Below are positions 44,700 through 54,765 of a DNA stretch of 64,000 nucleotides, one piece after another. How positions within the stretch are numbered: the stretch's first letter is position 1; each line of letters begins with the position of its first letter. Origin of the DNA: Thermosediminibacter litoriperuensis. Its GTDB lineage: Bacteria; Bacillota; Thermosediminibacteria; Thermosediminibacterales; Thermosediminibacteraceae. The notes under the pieces were generated by a model. That model saw only the letters and a program-made list of their open reading frames with translations. It searched no databases and was not told the DNA's origin. Location: contig NZ_VNHO01000003.1 in assembly GCF_008124715.1 (NCBI RefSeq), positions 57,366-121,365 on the forward strand. Reading direction: 5' to 3'. The translations under genes were made by a program, and so were the position numbers.

Positions 44700-46453
44700 C
44701 ACTCATCACCCGCCTTTTCTATTGCGCCGAAGGGGCAGACCTGAACACATACGGAACAGCCAACACAGCTTATGGGGTTTATAAATATTCCGTCTCCCCT
44801 TACCTGTATCGCCGGGCACCCCAACCTTAAACACATCCTGCACTTTCTGCACTTTTCCTCGCTTATGGAGTAGAGCCCTTTGGGGCCTTTGCCCTTCAGC
44901 AGAGCGCACACCCTCCTGGCGATGATAACGCTGGGACCCTCTTTGTACTCCAGGGCCTTTTTCACGGCATCCTCCACAGCTTTAAGGTCGTAGGAGTCCA
45001 CCACCAATACGTTTTCCACGCCTATGGCTCTGCAAACGGCTTCAAGAGATACCGCGGCAGCCGGTTCTTCTTTGATGTTGTATCCTGTACCCGGGTGGTG
45101 CTGGTGTCCGGTCATTGCGGTGATACAATTGTCCACAATGATGTTTATTGTATTGCTGCGGTTGTATACAGCGTCCATAAGGGAAGTAATGCCCGAATGT
45201 AGAAACGTCGAGTCGCCTATTACGGTGACGACAGTGGCATCCTTTCCGTTGATCTCGCAGGCCTTCTTGAAACCGTGCCCCATGCTGATGCTGGCGCCCA
45301 TGCAGAGGATGCTGTCAATGGACTCCAGAGGAGGCAGCACACCCAGGCTGTAGCACCCAATGTCGCTGGTTACCACTGCCTTCATTTTCTTGAGCACGTA
45401 GAAAACCCCTCTGTGAGGACATCCCGGGCACAGCACCGGCGGCCTCGGCGGCACGGAGGTATACGGTTTGAAGGCGGGAGTGACCTTGTCCCCCTTCAGC
45501 GCTTCCCTCAGGATTTCCGCGCTGAGCTCGCCGATTTCCGGTATGAGCTCTTTGCCCCTGACCTTCAATCCCATTGCCCTGATCTGGTTTTCCAGATAGG
45601 GGTCCAGCTCTTCAACCACGTAGACTTCCTTCACCTGCTCTACGAAAGCGGCGATCATTTTTTTAGGCAAGGGGAAGGTCATCGTCAGCTTCAAAACGCT
45701 TACTTCGTCACCAAAGACCTCTTTCACGTACTGGTAGCTGATGCCGCTGGTGATGATACCCACATCGTAACTCTTGCCCCACTCGACCCTGTTGTACGGA
45801 AATTTTTCGCTGTATTCCTCCAGGGCTTTAAGCCTTTCCTTCAGGATTAACCTTCTCTTGCGGGCAAAACCCGGAATCATCGAGAATTTCTCGGGGTTTT
45901 TAACATAAGGCTTGATGCCCGCTTCCTGCCTTTCACCGATTTGGACCACGCTACGGCTGTGAGATACGCGGGTGGTGGTCCTGAAAAGCACCGGGGTATC
46001 GAACATCTCGCTTATCTTCAGAGCTTCGCCCACCAGGTCTTTTGCTTCCTGGCTGTCGGAGGGCTCCAGCATGGGGATTTTGGCAAAGGGCGCAAAATTT
46101 CTGTTGTCCTGTTCGTTCTGGGAGCTGTGCATACCGGGATCGTCGGCGCTGACTATTACAAGGCCGCCGTTGACGCCGGTATATGCCAGGGTAAAAAGAG
46201 GATCTGCAGCCACGTTCAGGCCTACGTGTTTCATGGAAACTATTGCTCGTGCTCCGGCCATGGATGCCCCGGCGGTTGCCTCCAGGGCTACTTTTTCGTT
46301 AGGAGCCCATTCCGAATATATCTCGCTGTATTTAGCTATATTTTCCAGGATCTCGGTGCTGGGAGTTCCGGGATATGCCGAGGCAAAGGTGACTCCGTAC
46401 TCGTAAGCGCCACGGGCTATGGCCTCGTTCCCGGTGAGGAAAACCTTTTTCAT
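44699..46453 (-). CDS. iorA: Indolepyruvate:ferredoxin oxidoreductase alpha subunit
   Basis: 584 residues. N-terminal pyrimidine-binding domain with FASAYPGTPSTEILE, TPP-binding domain with CPGCPHRGVFYVL and GDSTFLHSGI, and a C-terminal ferredoxin-like part with two 4Fe-4S motifs (CRKCRMCLRLGCP and CVGCSVCVQVCP). This is the complete normal length. The start overlaps the ptb stop by four bases (ATGA), showing translational coupling. Confidence 0.95.
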   Translation of the reverse strand: MKKVFLTGNEAIARGAYEYGVTFASAYPGTPSTEILENIAKYSEIYSEWAPNEKVALEATAGASMAGARAIVSMKHVGLNVAADPLFTLAYTGVNGGLVIVSADDPGMHSSQNEQDNRNFAPFAKIPMLEPSDSQEAKDLVGEALKISEMFDTPVLFRTTTRVSHSRSVVQIGERQEAGIKPYVKNPEKFSMIPGFARKRRLILKERLKALEEYSEKFPYNRVEWGKSYDVGIITSGISYQYVKEVFGDEVSVLKLTMTFPLPKKMIAAFVEQVKEVYVVEELDPYLENQIRAMGLKVRGKELIPEIGELSAEILREALKGDKVTPAFKPYTSVPPRPPVLCPGCPHRGVFYVLKKMKAVVTSDIGCYSLGVLPPLESIDSILCMGASISMGHGFKKACEINGKDATVVTVIGDSTFLHSGITSLMDAVYNRSNTINIIVDNCITAMTGHQHHPGTGYNIKEEPAAAVSLEAVCRAIGVENVLVVDSYDLKAVEDAVKKALEYKEGPSVIIARRVCALLKGKGPKGLYSISEEKCRKCRMCLRLGCPAIQVRGDGIFINPISCVGCSVCVQVCPFGAIEKAGDE

Positions 46454-47358
46454 AATTTCTCACCTCGTTTCACAAGACATGCGAAAGCAATAGACATGAG
46501 CTTGGATACCGGCGAATCCGCTCTGGAAGAAAGCACTACCGGAGCTTTTGCCCCTACTACTATGCCGGCCATGTTGCCCCCCGCCAGGAAGGTGAGGGAT
46601 TTGCCCAGGGCATTCCCAGTCTCTATATTGGGGACCAGGATGAGGTCGGCCTTTCCGGCGACGGGGCTTTTTATGCCTTTATGGGCCGCCGCCTCTTCGC
46701 TGACGGCGTTGTCCAGAGCCAGGGGTCCGTCAACCAGGGCCCCTCTTATTTGCTTCCTCTCCGCCATTTTGGCCAGAATGGCTGCGTCCACGGCCGACTG
46801 CATCTTGGCCGAAACAGTCTCCACAGCCGAAAGAAGCGCCACTTTCGGCTCGCTGTAACCAATAGCCCTGAGCGCGTTGACTGCATTCTGGAGGATTGCG
46901 GCCTTTTCTTCCAGAGTGGGCGCTATGTTGACGCCACCGTCGGTTATGAAAAGTATTCTATCGAAGTTGGGGATTTCGAAGGCGGCCAGGTGGCTCAGAA
47001 GCATGCCGGTCCTCAGCCCGAAATCGGGATTCAGCACCGCCCTCATGAAGGCCGCCGTGTCAACTAGCCCTTTCATGAGTACATCGGCCTGGTTTTCGTA
47101 GACCAGCCGCACTCCAACCATAGGCGCTTCCGGTGCGGGACAATCGATTATTTCTATATTTTCAAGGGAAAAGCCTATTTTAGAAGCTTCCTCCTGGATC
47201 TTTTCTTTTTCTCCTACCAGCACCGGTTCTATAATACCCTTTTCGTAGGCGTCCTTTACGGCTTCCAGCACGGGGGCGTCGGCAGCCTGTACGACGATGA
47301 GCCGCACGGGCGGAAGGTTTTTCAGCCTCTCCAGCATCTCGCCGAAATTTCTCATCAT
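46450..47358 (-). CDS. ptb: Phosphate butyryltransferase
   Basis: 302 residues. Transfers acyl groups from butyryl-, isobutyryl- or isovaleryl-CoA to phosphate. Family hallmarks: DVLMKGLVDTAAFMRAVL, LRTGMLLSHLAAFEIPNFDR, TDGGVNIAPTLEEKAAIL and the C-terminal VLSSRADSPVSKLMSIA. SD GGGGGAGG before ATG-ATG. It sits after butyrate kinase and overlaps iorA, so it serves the same acyl-CoA produced by IorAB. Confidence 0.95.
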   Translation of the reverse strand: MMRNFGEMLERLKNLPPVRLIVVQAADAPVLEAVKDAYEKGIIEPVLVGEKEKIQEEASKIGFSLENIEIIDCPAPEAPMVGVRLVYENQADVLMKGLVDTAAFMRAVLNPDFGLRTGMLLSHLAAFEIPNFDRILFITDGGVNIAPTLEEKAAILQNAVNALRAIGYSEPKVALLSAVETVSAKMQSAVDAAILAKMAERKQIRGALVDGPLALDNAVSEEAAAHKGIKSPVAGKADLILVPNIETGNALGKSLTFLAGGNMAGIVVGAKAPVVLSSRADSPVSKLMSIAFACLVKRGEKL

Positions 47359-47360
47359 TC

Positions 47361-48440
47361 CTATTCACCTCCCCCGTAATCCAGTACCTTCTCGCGCCCG
47401 GCCATGACCCTGCACGCGGCTTCAGCCAGGGCCTTCATCTCCTCTTCGCCGGGCACTCTTTCTACAGGGGCTATAAATTTTACCCTGCCGGCTATGCATT
47501 CGCTGATGTAATCTGATTTGGCTATACCACCGGTAAGAATTATATAGTCCACATTACCTTTTAAAACCGTCGCCATCTGGCCGATACACTTGGCTATCTG
47601 GTAAACCATCGCCTCCAGTATGAGGGCAGCTTTTTTATCGCCGCTCCTCGCCCTTTCTTCAACTTCTCTCATATCCTTCGTGCCGAGATACGAATATACT
47701 CCGCCTTCCTGGATGAGCTTTTTCTTCAGCTCGTCCTTCGTGTATTTGCCGCTGAAGCAGAAATCCACGACCTCCAGGATTGGCAGCCCTCCAGCCCTCT
47801 CCGGAGAAAAGGGACCTTCACAGTTGGCGCTCTCCACATCTACCATCTGTCCCTTTCTTATGGCGCCGATGGAAATCCCGCCGCCCAGGTGGGCTACTAT
47901 AAAATTGAGCTCACCTGGGTCTTTTCCGAGCTTTTCAGAGACCTTGTATATAACGCGCCTGATGTTGAGCGCGTGGGACAGGCTCTTTCTCTCGATTCCA
48001 TCGAGCCCCGAAATACGGGCCACATCTTCCATTTCATCCACCGAAACCGGATCGACTATATAAACCGGTATGCCCTTTTCCGCACCGATGCGGCGGGCTA
48101 TGAAGGCAGCCACGTTGGAAGCGTGCTCTCCGGCCACGGCGTTTCTCAGGTCTTCCAGCATGAGGTCGTTTATGCGGTAAGTGCCAGCTTTAACCGGGCG
48201 CAGGATGCCCCCTCTGGCTACCACCACGTCTATTTCATCCAGGCTGTAGCCCCTGGCCGCGAGAACGCTTAAGATCGCTTCGTAACGGTAGCCTTCCTGT
48301 TCTATGACATTTCTGAATTTCTTCAGTTCTTCATAATCGTGGACTATATTTTCCGTGAAAACCTCTTCTTCGCCGTGAAAAATCGAGATCTTCGTGGATG
48401 TGGATCCGGGGTTTATTGCGAGTATCCTGAACTTTTCCAT
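47361..48440 (-). CDS. buk: Butyrate kinase (branched-chain acyl kinase)
   Basis: 359 residues of the acetokinase family. ILAINPGSTSTKISIFHGEE at the N-terminus binds phosphate, followed by VVARGGILRPVKAGTY, VAHLGGGISIGAI and ILTGGIAKSD. It makes ATP from acyl-phosphate. Between LeuDH and ptb; the 10-base gap to LeuDH and 2-base gap to ptb support one transcript. Confidence 0.95.
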   Translation of the reverse strand: MEKFRILAINPGSTSTKISIFHGEEEVFTENIVHDYEELKKFRNVIEQEGYRYEAILSVLAARGYSLDEIDVVVARGGILRPVKAGTYRINDLMLEDLRNAVAGEHASNVAAFIARRIGAEKGIPVYIVDPVSVDEMEDVARISGLDGIERKSLSHALNIRRVIYKVSEKLGKDPGELNFIVAHLGGGISIGAIRKGQMVDVESANCEGPFSPERAGGLPILEVVDFCFSGKYTKDELKKKLIQEGGVYSYLGTKDMREVEERARSGDKKAALILEAMVYQIAKCIGQMATVLKGNVDYIILTGGIAKSDYISECIAGRVKFIAPVERVPGEEEMKALAEAACRVMAGREKVLDYGGGE

Positions 48441-48449
48441 TATACCCTC

Positions 48450-49541
48450 CTATCTTTTAACATAATTGGTCTTCAGCCTGCCTATAACTTCTATGCGCTC
48501 TTCGGCAAGCCTGTCGGCAACCTTGTGGGGCGGCACATTTTGCTCCTTGCTTATGGTAAATATTTTAAGCAGGATATCGTAAATGGCCCCCGCCTTCATC
48601 ATTACCCTTTCGTGCCTCTTTTCGTCATTTTTGAATTCCAGTTCATCGGCAACCTGGATGAGGCCGCCTGCATTTATCACGTAATCCGGAGCGTACAGGA
48701 TTCCCCTTTCGTGCAGCACATCACCGTGTCTGGGCTCCAGCAGCTGGTTGTTGGCAGCTCCAGCTACGATCCTGCACTTCAACCTGGATATGGTGTCATC
48801 GTTGATGATACCGCCTCTGGCGCAGGGAGCGAATATGTCGCATTCCACATCGTATATCTTTTCGCATTCTACTACTTCCACATCCGGGTATTTTTCTTTT
48901 ACTTTGTTTATATTTTCCTCGGTTATATCGGCAATCACGACCCGGGCCTCTTCTTCTTTTAGGTAACCTACCAGCACCTGCCCCACTTTGCCCACGCCCT
49001 GGACAGCGATTTTCAGCCCTTTCAACGAATCACTGCCGAAGACTATTTTGGCCGCAGCCTTCATGCCATTGTACACACCGTAAGCGGTGGGAACGGCCGA
49101 ATTACCGCTTCCGCCGTATTCCTCGGGCAGCCCCACCATGTAATCGGATTCGCGGCTTGCATAAACGAAATCCATACCGGTGGTCCCCATGTCGGTGCCG
49201 GTATAGTACCTACCGCCCAGCGTCTGAACAAAACGCCCCAAGGCCCTAAAAAGCGCTTCTGACTTGTCCTTTTTCGGGTCGCCGATTATCACGGTCTTGC
49301 CGCCGCCAAAATTGTTGTCCGAGACGGCGCACTTGTAGGTCATGCCTTTGGCCAAGCGCATGGCATCCATCAGAGCTTCGTCTTCGGTTTCGTAAGGCCA
49401 CATACGGCAGCCTCCGAGGGCGGGGCCCAGAGTTGTGTCGTGAATGGCTATTATAGCCTTTAGGCCCGTGGTCTTGTCGTAATTGAAGATTATCTGTTCA
49501 AAACCATGTTTCTCCATTTCCTTGAAAATATCAATTTTCAC
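48450..49541 (-). CDS. Leucine/valine/phenylalanine dehydrogenase family enzyme
   Basis: 363 residues, the length of leucine dehydrogenase. Contains LGGCRMWPYETEDEALMDAM, the substrate lysines in MTYKCAVSDNNFGGGKT, the Rossmann motif VQGVGKVGQVLVG and PDYVINAGGLIQVADE. It deaminates branched-chain (or aromatic) amino acids with NAD+. The GTG at 49541 is chosen because GGGAGGG is seven bases before it and the protein then matches family length; the frame open to 49667 runs through the sigma-54 promoter. First gene of the operon. Confidence 0.92.
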   Translation of the reverse strand: MKIDIFKEMEKHGFEQIIFNYDKTTGLKAIIAIHDTTLGPALGGCRMWPYETEDEALMDAMRLAKGMTYKCAVSDNNFGGGKTVIIGDPKKDKSEALFRALGRFVQTLGGRYYTGTDMGTTGMDFVYASRESDYMVGLPEEYGGSGNSAVPTAYGVYNGMKAAAKIVFGSDSLKGLKIAVQGVGKVGQVLVGYLKEEEARVVIADITEENINKVKEKYPDVEVVECEKIYDVECDIFAPCARGGIINDDTISRLKCRIVAGAANNQLLEPRHGDVLHERGILYAPDYVINAGGLIQVADELEFKNDEKRHERVMMKAGAIYDILLKIFTISKEQNVPPHKVADRLAEERIEVIGRLKTNYVKR

Positions 49542-49581
49542 AAGCAAACCCTCCCATAGACTTTTTTCGACATAGAATAAG

Positions 49582-49597
49582 AGCAAAAAAGATGCCA
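49582..49597 (-). promoter_or_regulatory. Sigma-54 promoter of the LeuDH-buk-ptb-iorAB operon
   Basis: Leftward TGGCATCTTTTTTGCT, with GG and GC ten bases apart. It lies 41 bases before the LeuDH start. Confidence 0.85.
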
Positions 49598-49627
49598 CCG
49601 GGAAAAAGTCCGTCGGGAGGGCTTTAT

Positions 49628-49719
49628 TGTATACTTTTGTTCTCTTTTTCTGTGTATTATTGTTCACACCACTCTAAAATACCCCTGTCCCGAAGGAGAT
49701 GGTGTATACTTTTATTCTC
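49628..49719. promoter_or_regulatory. Paired direct repeats, likely activator sites
   Basis: TGTATACTTTTGTTCTC (49628-49644) and TGTATACTTTTATTCTC (49703-49719) match at 16 of 17 bases, 75 bases apart (about seven helical turns), 31 bases upstream of the sigma-54 promoter. Candidate upstream sites for the adjacent activator. Confidence 0.7.
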
Positions 49720-49755
49720 ATTTTATCGCAATCATCGGACTTGTCCTGTAATTTA

Positions 49756-51144
49756 TCAATCTTCCAACAACTTCATTTTTTTATAAAGGGCTCGCCTGGT
49801 TATCCCCAGGTCCCTGGCTATTTCCGTCTTGGACTTTTTCTTCTTGAGGAAAAACTTCAGGACTTCCGCTTCAAACTCTCTTTTCACCTGGTCCCATGTC
49901 TTTCCCTTGACGCTGACAACAATATCGCCGTCGGACAATTGGCGGAAAGACCCGTGATTATCCACCAGATCCGGCAGATGCTCGGGCTTAATCTCCTTTT
50001 CGGATATGTCCATATTTATCATGGCACGGCTAATGATGTTTTCCAATTCCCTTACATTTCCCGGCCAGTCGTAGGACATCAAAATTTCTAAGGCCTTTTT
50101 CGAGATGGAGTTTATACCCCTGCCGTATTTTTGATTGTATCTTTTTATTATACTGCTGCAAAGCAGTGGTATATCTCCCTTCCTCTCTCTCAGCGGCGGA
50201 ATTGTTATTTTTATCACATTCAGACGATAATACAGGTCCTGCCTGAAATTTCCCCGCCGCACCTCTTCCTCCAGATCCCTGTTGGTGGCGGCTATAACCC
50301 TTACGTCTACTTTCTGGGGCACCGTGCTGCCTATCCTGAGCACCTCCTGTTCCTGCAGCACCCTGAGGAGCTTGGCCTGCGCCGAGAGGCTGAACTCGCT
50401 TATCTCGTCGAGAAACAGAGTGCCGCCGTCGGCCTGCTCGAAATATCCCTTTTTCCCGTGCCTCAGTGAACCGGTGAAAGAGCCTCCCTCGTATCCAAAG
50501 AGTTCGCTCTCCACCAGCTCTTTATTTATCGCAGCACAGTTCACCCTCACAAACGGCCCTCCGGCCCTGGGGCTCATATTGTGGATGGCGTGGGCGAAGA
50601 GCTCTTTGCCGGTACCGCTTTCTCCCACGAGCAGCACGGTAGCGGAAACTCCCGCACAGGCTCTCGCCTCTTCTTTAGCCTTCATGATCTTTTCGCTGTT
50701 TCCCAGGATGTCGTCCAGGGTGTACTTGGACTCGAGGCTGCGGAGCATCCTGTTCTTGTACTCCAGCTCCCTGCTCATCCGCTTTATCTCCGATATGTCG
50801 TGCATGACGCCCACGCTGCCTACCAGTTCCCCCTGAATGTAGATGGGTTTCGCGCTGCACAACACCTCCCTTTTGTCGGGTCCCACCCGCCGCAAGAGGT
50901 TTACGAACTCCCTACCCTCCTGGATGGATTTAATGAGCACGCTGTCCCGCTCCGCTATATCTATATCCGCCGGTTTTCCAACCACATCCTCTTCCGAAAG
51001 CCCGCTTAAATTCTTGTAAGCCTGGTTGACCATTATGCAGTTCCCGTCCCTGTCGGCCACCATTACGGCATCGGGAATCATTTCTATAATGTTTTTCAGA
51101 AGATTTATTACGTATTCCGCTTCACCTTTTAGAGAGGAAATCAT
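49756..51144 (-). CDS. Sigma-54-dependent activator with PAS domain
   Basis: 462 residues. PAS about 10-130 ([19 protein letters not shown]). AAA+ about 145-375 with Walker A GESGTGKE and [11 protein letters not shown]. The sigma-54 contact loop reads GSFTGS instead of the usual GAFTGA, a rare but known variant. Fis-type HTH at the end ([20 protein letters not shown]). It is just upstream of the fermentation operon, on the same strand, and resembles the BkdR/RocR group. Ligand unknown. Confidence 0.9.
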   Translation of the reverse strand: MISSLKGEAEYVINLLKNIIEMIPDAVMVADRDGNCIMVNQAYKNLSGLSEEDVVGKPADIDIAERDSVLIKSIQEGREFVNLLRRVGPDKREVLCSAKPIYIQGELVGSVGVMHDISEIKRMSRELEYKNRMLRSLESKYTLDDILGNSEKIMKAKEEARACAGVSATVLLVGESGTGKELFAHAIHNMSPRAGGPFVRVNCAAINKELVESELFGYEGGSFTGSLRHGKKGYFEQADGGTLFLDEISEFSLSAQAKLLRVLQEQEVLRIGSTVPQKVDVRVIAATNRDLEEEVRRGNFRQDLYYRLNVIKITIPPLRERKGDIPLLCSSIIKRYNQKYGRGINSISKKALEILMSYDWPGNVRELENIISRAMINMDISEKEIKPEHLPDLVDNHGSFRQLSDGDIVVSVKGKTWDQVKREFEAEVLKFFLKKKKSKTEIARDLGITRRALYKKMKLLED

Positions 51145-51222
51145 CCAAAAGGCCTCCCAACAAAAATATTATATGATATAATAAATTATAACAAAAAATT
51201 CGGAAAACCTGGAGGTAATATT

Positions 51223-51915
51223 TTGGCAAACGAAGTATTTGAAACGCTTACTTCCATTGAAAAATGGACAAAGTCCGCCGACATCCCCGCCCACGCCCGG
51301 GCCAAGATAAAAAAGGAACTAGAAAAGGCCAAAGGGCGCTACCGGGATTTCGACCCGAGCGGTATAAAAAGCATCGAACAGAAAAGAGTCTACGAAGCTC
51401 TTGTAAAAAAGGGCGGGGATCTGGGGAAAAAGCTTAATAAAAAAAGCGAAATGAAGGATCAGGTTTATTCCTACCTGCGATACGCCAACGCGGCCTACTT
51501 CGATTTCATGAACACCCTGACCCCGCTGAATTCCGGGATCCGGTTTTTCGCATTAACCTCGGCCCTGTTCATAGCCCTTTCCCCGCAGTTTCTAGGGGCG
51601 GCTTTTTCGCTGGTCTTTCTGGTGCCTATATTCCTGGGACTGAACGCACTTAAAAAAAGGCGCGCCGCGGGCTACACTCTGGCTATGCTTTTACTGCCCG
51701 TGTCTTTCGCGGTGTCGGCCTTGTGGCTGCGTTTCGGATACCGAGTACTGGTTGACTACCAGGCGGTGCTTTCGGAAACGGTAAAGGCCACGGGAAAATC
51801 CCCTGAGGTCGCACGCCTTTTAATAACGGTGCCGCCGGTGTTTTCCCTCCTGCTCCTCTTTGCTGCCGGTTACATGGCATACCAGCTCACTAAGGCCAGA
51901 GATATGCTTATATAG
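51223..51915 (+). CDS. Membrane protein of unknown function
   Basis: 230 residues from a TTG start preceded by TGGAGGT. The N-terminal ~95 residues are charged and helical (ARAKIKKELEKAKGRYRDF), followed by four hydrophobic helices (about 105-225). I recognise no family. It is an isolated gene with its own terminator. Confidence 0.75.
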   Translation: MANEVFETLTSIEKWTKSADIPAHARAKIKKELEKAKGRYRDFDPSGIKSIEQKRVYEALVKKGGDLGKKLNKKSEMKDQVYSYLRYANAAYFDFMNTLTPLNSGIRFFALTSALFIALSPQFLGAAFSLVFLVPIFLGLNALKKRRAAGYTLAMLLLPVSFAVSALWLRFGYRVLVDYQAVLSETVKATGKSPEVARLLITVPPVFSLLLLFAAGYMAYQLTKARDMLI

Positions 51916-51937
51916 GCTGAAAGCTCCTTTAAAAAGC

Positions 51938-51964
51938 AAAACCCGGGCATTGCGCCCGGGTTTT
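51938..51964. terminator. Bidirectional terminator
   Basis: AAAACCCGGGC pairs exactly with GCCCGGGTTTT around a short loop, between convergent genes. Confidence 0.9.
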
Positions 51965-51988
51965 AAAACGGAAGGGGTTCCGTATAAA

Positions 51989-52711
51989 TCACAGGATCTT
52001 GCTTAAAAATTCCCGTGTCCTCTGATTTTGCGGCCTTTCAAAAATCTCTTCGGGTCTGCCTTCTTCGACTATCATTCCCTCATCCATGAACATCACCCTG
52101 TCGCCCACTTCCCTGGCAAACCCCATTTCGTGGGTGACCACCACCATGGTCATGCCCTCCGCGGCCAGGTCTTTCATGACATCCAGGACCTCCTTTATCA
52201 TCTCAGGGTCCAGGGCTGATGTGGGCTCATCGAACAGCATGACCTTCGGGTTCATAGCCAGGGCCCTGGCTATGGCAACCCGCTGCTTTTGCCCGCCGGA
52301 CAGTGAAGACGGGTAGCATCCGGCCTTGCCGGCGAGGCCTACCCGGTTTAACAGTTCCATAGCCCTTTCCTGCGCTTCTTTAGGATTCACGCCCCTGACT
52401 TTGACGGGGGCCAGGGTAATATTTTCGATGACCGTTTTATGGGGGAAGAGGTTAAAGTGCTGGAATACCATCCCCACGTCCTGCCTTATCTTGTTTATAT
52501 CGGTACAGGGGTCCATCAGAGATTTCCCTTCAATTTTTATCTCACCCCTGTTTGGTCTTTCCAAGAGGTTCAGGCATCTCAAAAAGGTGCTCTTGCCGGA
52601 CCCGCTGGGACCTATGATCACCACTACTTCGCCTTTATCTATTCTGGTGCTGATGCCCTTCAGGACCTCCAGCTTTCCGAAACTCTTGTGCAAATCCCTC
52701 ACTTCAATCAC
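51989..52711 (-). CDS. glnQ: Polar amino-acid ABC transporter ATPase
   Basis: 240 residues. Walker [10 protein letters not shown], signature [12 protein letters not shown], Walker [15 protein letters not shown] and the switch His in VTHEMGFA. GlnQ/ArtP type. Overlaps the permease gene by eight bases. It energises import of glutamine, glutamate or another polar amino acid. Confidence 0.94.
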   Translation of the reverse strand: MIEVRDLHKSFGKLEVLKGISTRIDKGEVVVIIGPSGSGKSTFLRCLNLLERPNRGEIKIEGKSLMDPCTDINKIRQDVGMVFQHFNLFPHKTVIENITLAPVKVRGVNPKEAQERAMELLNRVGLAGKAGCYPSSLSGGQKQRVAIARALAMNPKVMLFDEPTSALDPEMIKEVLDVMKDLAAEGMTMVVVTHEMGFAREVGDRVMFMDEGMIVEEGRPEEIFERPQNQRTREFLSKIL

Positions 52712-53366
52712 CGGCCGCCAGCCTCCTTTCCAGCACCCCTAATATCCAGGAAAAACCCAGCGTCATGATAAGATAAAAAGCCGCAGCGGTTATATAAGGC
52801 TCGAAGGGCCTGTAGGTGCTGCCTGCCACTATCTGGGCCGCTCTGGTGAGTTCCTGAAAACCTATGGTCGTAGCTAGTGAAGAATTTTTTAGCAATGTTA
52901 CGAACTCGTTTCCCAGAGGCGGTATCATTTTCTTAAAAGCCTGGGGCAGGATAATATACCTCATAGCCTGAGCGTGGGACATGCCCAGGGATCTGGCCGC
53001 TTCCATCTGTCCCCGGTCTACGGCCAGGATGCCTCCCCTGACTATTTCAGCCACGTAACCGCCGCTGTTTATGCCCAGGGCCAGTACCGCCGCCGGGAAC
53101 TCGGGTATGGTAAAACCCAGAATCTGGGGAAGCCCGAAGTAGAATATGAGCAGCTGAACGAGGAGGGGGGTGCCCCGGATAATTTCCACATAAGTGCTGC
53201 AGATAAGTTTTAGTATCAATACCCGCGACATTTTCCCCATTCCCACGAAAGTGCCTATAAATATTCCGATGAGTACTGCAAGTAACGTGATCTCAACTGC
53301 TGTCAGTGCTCCCCTGAAAAACAGGTTGATGTAAGGTAGAACTATCGTAAAATCGAGATTGGTCAA
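52704..53366 (-). CDS. glnP: Polar amino-acid ABC transporter permease
   Basis: 220 residues, about five helices, with the ATPase-contact EAA loop ([21 protein letters not shown]). HisMQ family. It lies between the ATPase and the binding protein with a 30-base gap to the latter. Confidence 0.93.
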   Translation of the reverse strand: MTNLDFTIVLPYINLFFRGALTAVEITLLAVLIGIFIGTFVGMGKMSRVLILKLICSTYVEIIRGTPLLVQLLIFYFGLPQILGFTIPEFPAAVLALGINSGGYVAEIVRGGILAVDRGQMEAARSLGMSHAQAMRYIILPQAFKKMIPPLGNEFVTLLKNSSLATTIGFQELTRAAQIVAGSTYRPFEPYITAAAFYLIMTLGFSWILGVLERRLAAGD

Positions 53367-53396
53367 TTCCCTTCCCCTTTCGGAAAAGCTTTAAAA

Positions 53397-54260
53397 TTAG
53401 TTGGCAGGCTTATAGTCTATGAACCACTTTTTAACAAGCCGGTCGTATTCACCGCTGACCTTCAGGTCTTTAATAACCTTGTTCACGACATCAAGTAGCT
53501 TTCCGTCCTCCTTGCGGATAACCACAGCTTTAGCCGCATCGTCCAGCGTTTCTGCCGCCAATTCCAGCTTATCCGGGTTATTTGTGGCATAAGCCTGGGC
53601 TACGGCAAAATCGATTATTACGGCTTCAACCCTCTTATTCATCAGGTCCAGCATGGCAGCGTCAACCTTGTCGAACTGCTTCAGTTTTGCACCCTCTATC
53701 TTCTTGGCTATTTCCTCGCCTGTAGTGCCCAGCTGCACCCCAATGGTTTTCCCTTTTAGGTCTTCTTTACTCCTGATGCCACTGCCTTTATATGTGATGA
53801 TCTGCTGGCCTCCCTCCAGGTAGGGATCCGAGAAGTTTACACTCTTTTTTCTTTCTTCGGTTATGGTGAAACCGGCTATGCCCAGGTCTACGGTCTTGCT
53901 TAAAACAGCCGGAATTATACTTTCGAAGGCTATGTCTTTTATCTCCAGCTCAACGCCCAGTTCCTTCGCGATAGCCTTAGCCAGATCGATATCGAAGCCA
54001 ACTATCTCGTCTTTACCGCCAGTAACCTGGTGGAACTCAAAGGGCGGATAATCGGCACTGGTCCCGAGGACCAGCTTACCTGCCTTTTTGATCTTATCTA
54101 CCGTATCCTCCTGCTGCACCCCCCGACCGCCGCCTGCATCCTGCGAATTATTCTGCTGCTGCGGCGCCTGCGCCTTCTGCCCGCACCCGGTCGTTCCTAA
54201 AACGGCGGCCGCTATGAAAACCAGAATGAACAGTGTCAAAAAAAACTTCTTCGTTATCAT
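53397..54260 (-). CDS. glnH: Polar amino-acid binding lipoprotein
   Basis: 287 residues. Lipobox TTGC near residue 26, then a linker rich in Gln (QAPQQQNNSQDAGGG). SBP family 3 body: LVLGTSADYPPFEFHQ, VGFDIDLAKAIAKELGVELE, DLGIAGFTITEERK and IGVQLGTTGEEIA. The substrate-binding acidic and basic residues of Gln/Glu/Arg binders are present in general form; specificity is open. Confidence 0.93.
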   Translation of the reverse strand: MITKKFFLTLFILVFIAAAVLGTTGCGQKAQAPQQQNNSQDAGGGRGVQQEDTVDKIKKAGKLVLGTSADYPPFEFHQVTGGKDEIVGFDIDLAKAIAKELGVELEIKDIAFESIIPAVLSKTVDLGIAGFTITEERKKSVNFSDPYLEGGQQIITYKGSGIRSKEDLKGKTIGVQLGTTGEEIAKKIEGAKLKQFDKVDAAMLDLMNKRVEAVIIDFAVAQAYATNNPDKLELAAETLDDAAKAVVIRKEDGKLLDVVNKVIKDLKVSGEYDRLVKKWFIDYKPAN

Positions 54261-54379
54261 CTTTGACCCCCCAACTTCTAAACGGTTAAACTAGGTATAA
54301 TTATACATTAGTCCGCATATTTTTTCAATATGTTTTTTATTTACTATTATTAAATATGGGATAACCCGGAATCGGGCAA

Positions 54380-54407
54380 AAAATAAAAGGCCCGGTTTTT
54401 CCGGACC
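54380..54407 (-). terminator. Terminator after the zinc-ribbon gene
   Basis: GGTCCGG-AAAAA-CCGGGCC read leftward, followed by TTTTATTTTTTG. Confidence 0.8.
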
Positions 54408-54423
54408 CCTGCTTTCCCTTTAA

Positions 54424-54729
54424 TTAGAATTCACTTGTCACCCGGTGCTTCTGGAAGCACTCGCTGCAGTATACGGGCCTGTCGTTTCTCGGCTTAAAGG
54501 GAACCTTTGTTTCTGCACCGCAGTCCGCACACACAGCATCGTATAGAGTCCTCTGGCCCTTCTTTGCGCCGAAGTCCCTCCTGCTGGCTTTTCTTGCGTC
54601 GCGGCATGCCTTGCAGCGACCGGGCTCGTTTTCAAAGCCCTTCTCTGCGTAGAATTCTTGTTCGCCTGCTGTAAAGACGAACTCCTTCCCGCAGTCCTTA
54701 CAAACTAATACCTTGTCCTGGAATGCCAT
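54424..54729 (-). CDS. Zinc-ribbon domain protein
   Basis: 101 residues. CKDCGKEFVFTAGEQEFYAEKG and CKACRDARK form the first zinc ribbon (PF13451-like), and CADCGAETKV with YCSECFQKH the second. Common in Firmicutes, often near-universal, with no known role; binding to RNA or ribosomes has been guessed. SD GTGAGGGG before the ATG. A 119-base GC-rich, foldable leader lies directly upstream. Confidence 0.88.
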   Translation of the reverse strand: MAFQDKVLVCKDCGKEFVFTAGEQEFYAEKGFENEPGRCKACRDARKASRRDFGAKKGQRTLYDAVCADCGAETKVPFKPRNDRPVYCSECFQKHRVTSEF

Positions 54730-54765
54730 TAAAAAAACCCCTCACTTTGAATTAGATTATTATCT

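Noticed and set aside
45941..46858. Long plus-strand frame (305 codons) opposite iorA and ptb
   Set aside because: It is antisense to two strongly conserved enzymes, gives a low-complexity Arg/Gly/Ala product without family motifs and has no SD.
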